This document shows, in pieces, positions 56,336-64,000 of a DNA stretch of 64,000 nucleotides (within the stretch, counting starts at the first letter, position 1; each line of letters starts with the position of its first letter). Source of the DNA: Terana coerulea. Taxonomy: Eukaryota > Basidiomycota > Agaricomycetes > Polyporales > Phanerochaetaceae. The notes beneath the pieces are model-generated. The model was given only the letters and a program-made list of their open reading frames with translations. It was not told the DNA's origin and did no database searches. The stretch covers positions 1 to 64,000 of the forward strand of contig JAKOGH010000051.1 in the NCBI GenBank assembly GCA_024811115.1, given 5' to 3'. A program made the position numbers and the translations under genes.

Positions 56336-58746
56336 GTTGAGTTAGTTGTTTATGGAAGTGTTTGCTGGCAGCTAAATGTGAGTACTGGCTTTTCACCTTG
56401 CAAAAACTTCCACTTATGTATGATTCGCCTAGTGACTCGACGACCGTTAATCCATGACGATGCGCGCCGTTCACAGTTTTGCCGCTGACAGGCCATCACT
56501 GGTCAGCATGGGCCGAGGTGCTGCGCGGGCTCATACATCATAACCGAGGAGAGCAACTTGAAGGGCAGGCGAATGGCGTATTGCGCGCAGGACTGGAAGC
56601 GCTGCCTGCGGTCAAGGGCTTCCTTCTCGCATCTTCTTCTCACAACGGCAATCATGACACCTGCTGCGATCTGAATGGCGTCCTGTGATTTTACTAGGCC
56701 GAGATCTACACGTTTCTTTCCTCCACCTGGTGCGAAGCAACTGCGATCACCATGCTTTCCTGTTTGGTCTTGTGTGGCATGCCGTTCGTGGCGTCCGCCA
56801 CCAGGAGCTACGCTTGCCAAATCAAGTGTGTTAGGGTTGTTCCTGTTTGCAGCCTTTGCTTACCCTCATGCTCTGCCAGATTGTTCACGGCCTTTGAGCC
56901 TGAGGCCTTCGAGAATTCCGTCCTATCTATCACACGAGGCGCCAGAAGCAACTAAGTCCCGACGTCATCCATCTGCCATTCCCCACGGTACAGCACGCTG
57001 CAGACTTTGTGCCCCTGAACTCAATCCTATGTGCGCTCATGGTACGGTGTCGGACAGCCGTTATGTTGGCTGATCACAGCCTTAGCAAATACGCAATCTA
57101 ATTTGCCGCGGCTGGGACCAGGCGAAGATAGGCATGTCACTTCATGATTGTCTTACAAAGACTGCTGATCAATCTGAGCAGCAAAAGGATACGGTTAACG
57201 TGTACTTGTAATCTGACGGCAGTATGATCCTGATATTTTATGGCACGTTAGTCGCCAGTGGAATTGTACGTCTGTCTTTGTTGACTATGTCCGTAGACTT
57301 CACAATGGATGACAACTTCGATATGGCTGGCCGTTGGCACCGTTTCCCGCGAAGTGTAGCCGAGGCCTACCGAAAGCGCCACTGGTGGTCACACGAGAAG
57401 AGACTGTACCGCAACCAAGCGACCGCCTGCTCAAATGCTCGGTGCTAGCACGGCCGCCGATGACATTCGAAGGACTGTGCTGTGATGACCCGCTCGATCT
57501 TGTAATTCGGATCCTTTCCTTCGGCGCATCCCTAGATGTTAATCTCAGCTCTTAGCCTCACGCACCAAATTCTTTTCATCTTCCGGGCCCCGTCATCCTC
57601 GCTAGACTGCAGTCACCTCTCCCGACATAGCGGATGATAGTAAGTGTGAATCACTGATATGACGTCAATGCTATGCTGATCTTACTTATAGTTCAAGGCT
57701 TTGCTTGGCGTCGGGACGCGTATCTGACATGATATCTGTGAGAATATTGCAAACTAGTCGGCTCTTTTGCTCACCTTGTTCGATTGCACGTCACGGATGG
57801 CCAGGCAATGTTCAGATCTGGACGAAGCTGGATGCCGTGACTTGACAAACGCAGAGTGATACCGTAGGAGCCCAAAAATAGTAAGAGCGCACACACACAG
57901 GTGCATGCTGCACCTCCATCAAAGCCTGGTAGTTCCAACGGTAAGACCTCACGATCTCTTTAGCCATCCCTGGTACTATAGGTTGTCTCTCTGCGCTTAT
58001 ATTCTTGTGCCAGAGTTTCAATGACGACTCCTGGCGACTGTTACGTTGTGGTAGCGGTATTGAGGTGCACTCTCACGAGGATGCGTCATGTATCGACCGG
58101 GAGAAGATTACTCTTGAATGCGCAGGCCACGTCTAAACATTTCAGCACCCAGTGTATGACCCAGGGGTGCTTGAGCAAGATGGTAAGTAAAATGAATTGT
58201 GACTATGAAGGATACCCGCGCTCACCACTATCAGTGAGGCTATAAACCTCCACTGGAACGCGAGACCTCACGCGAGCTGCTGGATCCCTTGGCTTATAAG
58301 AACACCTTTAGATATCCGCGTTACGCATTATGTATGATAGCTCTTGACCGTCCTTGTGGTGTATGAAGATTTCTGCGCAGGAAGTTGCCTCAGTTCCGCT
58401 GTCGACTGCATTCGGATGCGCGCCATCAACGCCCGCCGTACAGTGGTCGCTCCTGCCAGCCCCGCCAGCCGACCTTTGCCTCTGTATGGCAGCAAGCTAC
58501 GGCGAAAAGAATCGGAAGAAGTCGCGGTGTCGCTTGTGTCGGCGTCGCGTACTCGAATGCCTCAGCGAGACTAGTAGCGGTGGCGAAAATGTATTTGGTC
58601 ATGTTAGGAACGGAAGCCTTTGCCCAACATGTGCAAACAAAGGCCTCATCGGCTTCACCCGTGTCGGACTTGTACGCTTCCAGCGACTTGGTTTCACCCA
58701 CCCCCACCCCCCATCCTTCCCCTTCTCAACCCGCACTGGCTTCAGC
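56336..58746. other. Gene-poor stretch of 2.4 kb
   Basis: No convincing gene. A minus frame at 56503-56820 (KSQDAIQIAAGVMIAVVRRR...) is open for about 100 codons and mildly protein-like, without a recognised family. The rest has short overlapping frames only. Confidence 0.35.
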
Positions 58747-59863
58747 ATGTCTCGCTCCGGAGACTTGCTCGACCGCCTTCCCAACGAGATGCTCGCCCTG
58801 ATCAGAGACAGCTTTGAGCCCCATGATCTCCTCGGACACGCCTGTTATTATCGGCTTTCCGACCGAACGGCGGCCTTGTACGAGAGCCTGGACGACGACT
58901 TTTGGAGGATGCTGTGCCGTGGAAGCGGGATTGGCTCACATCATGGCGAGGTCGAAGGTTCCGTCGATTGGCAGGAGGTCGCTCTCGAATGCGCAGAGCA
59001 CGCGTGGACGTGTGAACATCCGGCGTGTGGCAGAAGTATGCTTGAATGGTGCTGTGAGCGACAGCTTTTTGATCCCGCAAGGAGCTTGAAACTTATCAAT
59101 CTGAACACTAGCATCTAGCCTACGAGACTTTATGCAAGCCGAAGCCGATTGGGACCTTGAGGCCATGGTGGAATATAATGACTGTAGTGGCTACCCTTTC
59201 CCCTAGCCCAATTTTTGAACACATAGCATTCTATGAGTCGCGTGAACACGGGTCCGCTATAGACATACCTTATCTCAGAAAGCCAGGTCAAGTCATAGAT
59301 CAAACCCGGCCTGAATTCTCTGTTTACCACCATCCAATTGCATCACGGGCATTCGCTACTATACCACCGGTCGCTGGAATGGACTTTTACGATACTCTTG
59401 GTCTCCGTGACACATCCAAACCGACCGGTGTCACTGTCTGTGATGTTCTGGAATCGATCGCAATGATTTATGTTACATGGAACCGCTCTCCGGGACCCCT
59501 TGATGCTAACCATGCATTAACATATGCGCATTTCCTGTAGCCTTCCCAAACACCTTTCCGTGCAGGACGTGCAGGAGCTCATATTAAAAACAGATACACC
59601 CGAAGACCAAATTTTCCCGGAAACCTGGTCTTTCTCTGATAGACTGGCGAGTGTGAAGCGGCTGAAGGATTGGTTCCGTGTTGTGTAATGTTTCCTCATC
59701 GCATTCCGTCCATGAAGTTTGCTGACTCCCTGTCGCTTGGTACAGATGCTGGATGGGTTTTGTGTACATGGACCTCGACTTTCTCGATGGTACCGCGCGA
59801 TTCTTCCAACTCCACTTCAGCCCCCGGCCGGGTCTGCCCACTCGTGTTCGCTCACTGTTCTAA
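58747..59863 (+). CDS. F-box-like protein, family member F4 (one indel)
   Basis: It starts MSRSGDLLDRLPNEMLALIR, then EPHDLLGHACYYRLSDRTAA, WRMLCRGSGIG, WQEVALECAEHAWTC and EHPACGRSMLEW. After intron 1 comes LRDFMQAEADWDLEAMVEYN. A 1-nt break in the CTTTCCCC run (about 59195-59206) is needed to reach PIFEHIAFYE, IPYLRKPGQVIDQTRP and HHPIASRAFATIPP. Next are TGVTVCDVLESIAM, then LPKHLSVQDVQELILKTDTP, FPETWSFSDRLASVKRLKDW and the last exon WMGFVYMDLDFLDGTARFFQ with SPRPGLPTRV (stop 59861-59863). It belongs to the F1-F3 type more than to F5/F6. Confidence 0.72.
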
Positions 59864-60311
59864 CGAGACGGCCTGTCGGTCAAAGAATAATGCTCCCCCT
59901 ATGCGCTCACTGGGACTTGTTTTGGATGCATTCTCCGAAGTAGCCTCTCAATGCTGTTGTCTTTCACACATGTGGTTATCTTCCTCCAGGTCTATTATAA
60001 TATCTTCTAATGCCGGTGTCGTTCGTCGCGTGCGATAGTTCGTCTTCCGGGATTTGCCTTTATCCGTAGGACATCAAGCTCGTTTTGCAGGATGCCTGTA
60101 CCCGTGCGCCATTCTCCGCCCCGTCGCATCGACAGGCGCGAAGGTCGCCTCCGCAGCGGACGCGGGACTGGCTGGGACTAGTCTGCTTGGTAGGACGCCT
60201 GGGCCTGTCCCGATGGTGGCGCGGGTGATGCGCACCACAAAACCCGCGTATGGGCGCTCCGCACGTCGTGCCAGCTCACTCTCAACCAGCACGACTGAAG
60301 ACACCCGATTT

Positions 60312-61472
60312 ATGGCTCAAGCCATGGATTCCTCTGCAAGTCTTCTGGACCTCCCGAACGAACTGCTTGCCATGGTTAGACACGCTGCCGACCCTGCGGA
60401 CATCGTCTTTCATGCGCGTTATCACGAACTTTGCCGCCGCACCGCGGCGACGTACGACGACAAGAACGCGAAGGAGTTCTGGTATCGCTTGTGCCAGCGT
60501 AACGGACTCGGATGCCTCGACGGCGAGATGTCGGAGACCGTGGACTGGAAGAAGGTCGCGATTGATGCGGTCGCTCACGCTTCTGTCTGCCGGCATCCCG
60601 CGTGCGGCACTGCTAGGCTTCTGGAAAACGGTACGTATCAGCTCCTGGTTGGCATAGTCCCTCTTCAAGTGCGCACGCTCACATCATTCTATTACAGCAG
60701 ACAAAATGGACGCGATTCGCTGGAATGGGGTTCCCCATCTTGACGCTGTTACAGACACCGAAAAGGACCTACAAACGGGCGACATCGAAACATGCACAGT
60801 GTTTGGGCACATCCAGTTCAAGGTTACCTCACCTCCAGATTCCAGCATAAAGGTCTACACCCCGTACCTGCGTCCGGTAGAGCAAGACCTGTGCCAGACT
60901 CCGCCGGACGACGTCCTCGAGGACCACATCATTGCACAACGCACTTTTGCCACGTTCCCAGTGTTTCCCGACTTGCAGCTCATGCATTTCTTGGGCGCAG
61001 TGCTCCCGGTCCGTGCCAGTAACTCCTCTGGAATAACGGTGGATGGCCTCTTATCAGCCCTTGCTAAGAGGTTCGTCATTAACTTAATGTCGCGCAATGG
61101 TGCTAATTCATTCTTCTTGGATAGCCTCCCCATGAGTCCGACGGCACACGAGATCGATCACGGACTTGGCTACAACGTCGGACAATTCATTATCTACATT
61201 GGTGACCCCTCTAGCAACGATGTTACAACACACACACCTAGCACTTGGTCCTACCAGGATGGTATGGCTTTCCTGGAGACCTTCGCGGGGTGGTTTCAAC
61301 TCTTGTGAGTTATTTTCTCATCACGGGTTGTGTTGGGTATCTGATGGGTCTCAACAGCCGCTGGACTGGAGTGAAGTACTGCGGTCACGACTCCAGGCAA
61401 AACATTCGAACATTCGTCTGCTTATTCGACCCGAGGGAGCTTCCGGAGGATCCAACCCAACTCGTGCGGTAG
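60312..61472 (+). CDS. F-box-like protein, family member F5
   Basis: It starts MAQAMDSSASLLDLPNELLA, then MVRHAADPADIVFHARYHEL, CRRTAATYDDKNAKEFWYRL and CQRNGLGCLD. VAIDAVAHASVCRHPACGTA and RLLENG precede intron 1. The next exon reads DAIRWNGVPHLDAVTDTEKD, TCTVFGHIQFKV, YTPYLRPVEQDLCQTPPDDV and IIAQRTFATFPVFPDL. After a short intron with donor GTTCGT (after LSALAK) come AHEIDHGLGYNVGQF, WSYQDGMAFLETFAGWFQLL and the last exon RWTGVKYCGHDSRQNIRTFV, ending LPEDPTQLVR at 61472. No break was seen. It is almost identical to F6 immediately downstream. Confidence 0.78.
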
Positions 61473-61864
61473 TCAGTTTCGCGCGTCTGCCTTCACGTCA
61501 GGATATACACAATATAATAATATCCTCTAATGTCGGTATCGTTCGTCGCGCGCGATGGCTCGTCCTCCAGGATGTACCTTTATCTACGGCACATCAATCT
61601 CGTTTTGCAAGACGCCCGTACCCGTACCCCATTCTCCGCCTCGTCGCGTCGACAGGCGCGAAGGTCGCCTCCGAAGTCGACGTGGAACTAGCTGGGATTA
61701 CATACTAATAGTCTACTTGTTAGGACGCCTAGGCATGTCCCGATGTTGGCGCGCATCACCCGGGTGATGCGGCTACAGAAAACCCACTGTGTGGGCGCTC
61801 CACGCATCGTGGCAGCTCACTCCCAACCAGCACGACTGAAGCCACCTAGGTTTTGTCTCGAGCC

Positions 61865-63009
61865 ATGGATCCCTCTGCAAGTTTTCTGGACCTCCCGAAC
61901 GAACTGCTCGCCATGATCAGACATGCTGCCGACCCTGCAGACATCGTCTTTCATGCGCGTTATCACGAGCTTTGCCGCCGCACCGCGGCGACGTACGACG
62001 ACAAGAACGCGAAGGAGTTCTGGTATCGCTTGTGCCAGCGTAACGGACTCGGATGCCTCGACGGCGAGATTTCGGAGACCGTAGACTGGAACAAGGTCGC
62101 GATTGACGCGGTCGCTCACGCCTCTGTCTGCCAGCATCCCGCGTGCGGTACTGCCAGACTTCTGGAAAACGGTACGCATCATCTCTTGGTTGGTATGGAC
62201 CCTCTTCAAGCGCACACACTCAGCTGGTTTTATTCCAGCGCAGAAAATGGACGCGATCCGCTGGAACGGGGCTCCCCATCTCGATGCGGTTACAGAGGCC
62301 GAACATGATTTACAAACGGGCGACATCGAAACATGCATGGTGTTTGGGCACATCGGCTTCAAGGTCTCCTCCACCCCCGGTTCCAGCATAAAGGTCTACA
62401 CCCCGTACCTGCGTCCGGTAGAGCAAGACCTGTGCCAGACTCCGCCGGACGACGTCCTCGCGGACCACATCGTTGCCCAACGCACTTTTGCCACATTCCC
62501 AGTGTTCCCCGACTTGCATCTCATGCATTTCTTGGGTGTGGCGCTCCCGGTATCAATCAGCGACCCCTCTGGAATAACGGTGGATAGCCTCTTATCAATC
62601 CTTGCTAAGAGGTTCGTCATCAGATTAACGTCGTGAGGTGGTGCTAAGTCATTCTTTTGAACAGCCTCCCTAACAATCTAATGGCACACGAGATTACTCA
62701 AGGACTTGCCTACAATGTCGGACAATTCACCACATATATTAATGACGGCTCTAGCAACGAGATCACAACGCACATACCTAGCGCTTGGTCCTACCAGGAC
62801 GGTATGGCTTTCCTGGAGACCTTCGCGGGGTGGTTTCAGCTGTTGTAAGTTATGTTCTCCTCGCGGGTTGCATTGGGTATCTGACGAGTATCGACAGCCG
62901 CTGGACTGGAGTCAGGTACTGTGGTCACGACGCGCAAAACGTTCGAACATTGGTCTGCACTTTTGACGCGAGGGAACTTCCGGAGGATCCAACCCAACTC
63001 GTACGGTAG
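61865..63009 (+). CDS. F-box-like protein, family member F6 (tandem copy of F5)
   Basis: The start at 61865 gives MDPSASFLDLPNELLAMIRH. The protein then follows F5 almost residue for residue in the F-box half and at about 85-90% by eye in the second half (for example GITVDSLLSILAK, AHEITQGLAYNVGQF, RWTGVRYCGHDAQNVRTLVC). The three introns are at the same places. A stop inside the GTTCGT intron (about 62634) shows that this segment is spliced out and not coding. It ends DPTQLVR at 63009. The promoter is also duplicated. Confidence 0.78.
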
Positions 63010-63282
63010 CTGGTTCAACGTCTTTGCTTTCACGTCTATCTGTACACAATACAATATTCTTGTCGGATTTTTGTCATTCGAGACATCCACACTCAGCACT
63101 TAGTGAAGCCTTATCATGACGGCACACCAGACATTATCGTCGATGAGAAGTAGTGCGCTGCACTGATCATTGAGAGACATAAGCATGCGAAACATAGTAC
63201 ATGATGCAGGAATGAGATGAATGCAGACTAGAGATTATAAAGTAAGAGTCATACGATACGATGCAAGAAATCGAAAGAAAAA
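63010..63282. other. Convergent 3' spacer
   Basis: Short interval between the F6 stop and the minus-strand gene at the right edge. No feature recognised. Confidence 0.5.
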
Positions 63283-64000
63283 TCATGAACGGCTGCTCTT
63301 CTTGAACATCCCCTTCAGCTTGAGACCGGCACGCTTGGACGAAGAGACATCGAGCGAGACGGTGGACTGCATGGCAGGGGCGTGCGCGACGGTAGGGGTG
63401 GACGACGACTGGAGGAACTCGTTGCGCGCTTCCGCAGGATCGACGGTGCGCGTGCGGTGCGTCGCGTGCGGCCGCGAGGGCGTGAGGTCCAGTGGCTCGG
63501 GACGCCGCTTCGCCTTCCCGTGGTACCGCGGGTCGTGGTTCTCGCGCGACGCCTCCGTCTCGCTGCTCCCGCGCGGCGCGTCCTCGCGGCGCGCGATGAG
63601 CCGCCGGTGCTCCCACTCCTCGGCCTCGTCCCGCCACAGCCGCCCCTCCGCGTCCCGCCAGCCCGCGCCGACGCCGACGACCTGCCCGTTCTTCGCGCGC
63701 GCGGCGCCCGCCCGCCGCGCCTCCTTCTCCGCGGCCTGCCGCATGTGGTGCTCGATCGAGCCGCCGCCCATGAACTGCGCGAGCGCGAGCTCGGTTGCGA
63801 GCTGCGCGGGCCGGTGCTCGTCGTACTTGGACTTCTCCTTCTTCGGCTCGGACACGGACTTGGAGCGGCTCGAGGACTTGATGAACCGGCTGAGGCCCCT
63901 GCGCGACGGGCCCGCGGGCGCGTCCGGCGGCGACGCCAGGTCAGCGGGTGGTGTGTTCGGCAGGTTGACGTAGACGGACGTGTAGCCGCCGACGGTCTTC
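63283..64000 (-). CDS. Basic, low-complexity conserved-type protein, 5' end outside window
   Basis: The frame is open from the window edge (TVGGYTSVYVNLPNTPPADL) to the stop at 63283. It runs through SRRGLSRFIKSSSRSKSVSE, HRPAQLATELALAQFMGGGS, IEHHMRQAAEKEARRAG, VGVGAGWRDAEGRLWRDEAE and a C-terminal SLDVSSSKRAGLKLKGMFKK with SSRS. GC is very high and third positions are mostly G/C, a strong coding signal. The basic C-terminus and Ser/Arg stretches suggest a regulatory or membrane-associated protein. I know no named family. At least 238 codons are present and the start lies beyond 64000. Confidence 0.7.
   Translation of the reverse strand, partial: KTVGGYTSVYVNLPNTPPADLASPPDAPAGPSRRGLSRFIKSSSRSKSVSEPKKEKSKYDEHRPAQLATELALAQFMGGGSIEHHMRQAAEKEARRAGAARAKNGQVVGVGAGWRDAEGRLWRDEAEEWEHRRLIARREDAPRGSSETEASRENHDPRYHGKAKRRPEPLDLTPSRPHATHRTRTVDPAEARNEFLQSSSTPTVAHAPAMQSTVSLDVSSSKRAGLKLKGMFKKSSRS

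Larger units (their letters stand above)
59997..63060 (+). repeat. Tandem duplication, unit ~1.53 kb (F5 and F6 with promoters)
   Basis: The block beginning TAATATCTTCTAATGCCGGT at 59997 reappears as TAATATCCTCTAATGTCGGT at about 61526. Promoter, coding region, introns and 3' end follow in the same order in both units. Identity is high in the upstream region and first exon and lower in the 3' half. Confidence 0.85.

Noticed and set aside
56503..56820. Minus-strand frame of 105 codons with a hydrophobic segment
   Set aside because: Some protein-like character, but no family, no clear start context and no splice partner; left as unassigned spacer.
63221..63973. 250-codon plus-strand open frame at the right edge
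   Set aside because: Antisense shadow of the high-GC minus-strand gene, whose frame shows better composition and ordered helical segments.

Overview
The window reads as nuclear DNA of a basidiomycete, most likely an agaricomycete of polypore type. Genes are compact, carry many 45-70 nt GT-AG introns and several micro-exons, and include families typical of that group: 'glycopeptide'-type small secreted proteins, lineage-expanded F-box-like proteins, a TPR-CHAT protein, BTB and CAP/PR-1 proteins, a Ure2-type glutathione S-transferase and a YTP1-like membrane protein. No rRNA gene, intact tRNA gene or CRISPR array was seen.

Layout. 0-3 kb: 3' end and LTR of a broken Ty1/copia element, then a BTB gene. 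2.8-3.9 kb: a repeat headed by a 17-bp palindrome and carrying a minisatellite. 7-16 kb: secreted-protein region with three glycopeptide genes and two Gly/Ser-rich genes lying as arms of a 1.2-kb inverted repeat. 17-22 kb: an Sft1/Bet1-type SNARE gene divergent from a YTP1-like gene, then an F-box gene with several frame breaks. 23-28 kb: a CAP gene and more palindrome-headed repeats. 28.9-32.4 kb: a TPR-CHAT pseudogene. 33.4-42.6 kb: a foldback element, an F-box-like gene, a coiled-coil protein, a UBX protein and a dynamin-family GTPase. 43.4-48.3 kb: two inverted, rearranged duplicates of the 23-27 kb region, including a dead CAP copy. 49-52 kb: two F-box-like genes. 52.8-56.3 kb: a fourth glycopeptide gene, a small secreted-protein candidate and the GST. 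58.7-63 kb: three F-box-like genes, the last two a fresh tandem duplication. A gene running off the right edge ends the window.

Housekeeping genes (SNARE, YTP1-like, UBX, dynamin) sit in short repeat-poor islands. Secreted and F-box families sit among inverted duplications and repeats. Nothing here looks like one metabolic pathway; the common themes are secretion or cell surface (glycopeptides, Gly/Ser-rich, CAP) and protein turnover or trafficking (F-box-like, BTB, UBX, SNARE, dynamin).

Caveat: many otherwise good genes are broken by a single 1-nt indel, often in a homopolymer. This fits uncorrected long-read errors at least as well as gene decay. The TPR-CHAT gene and the second CAP copy also carry substitutions and a deletion, and are better supported as true pseudogenes. 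Exon borders were read by eye from splice signals and paralog comparison.
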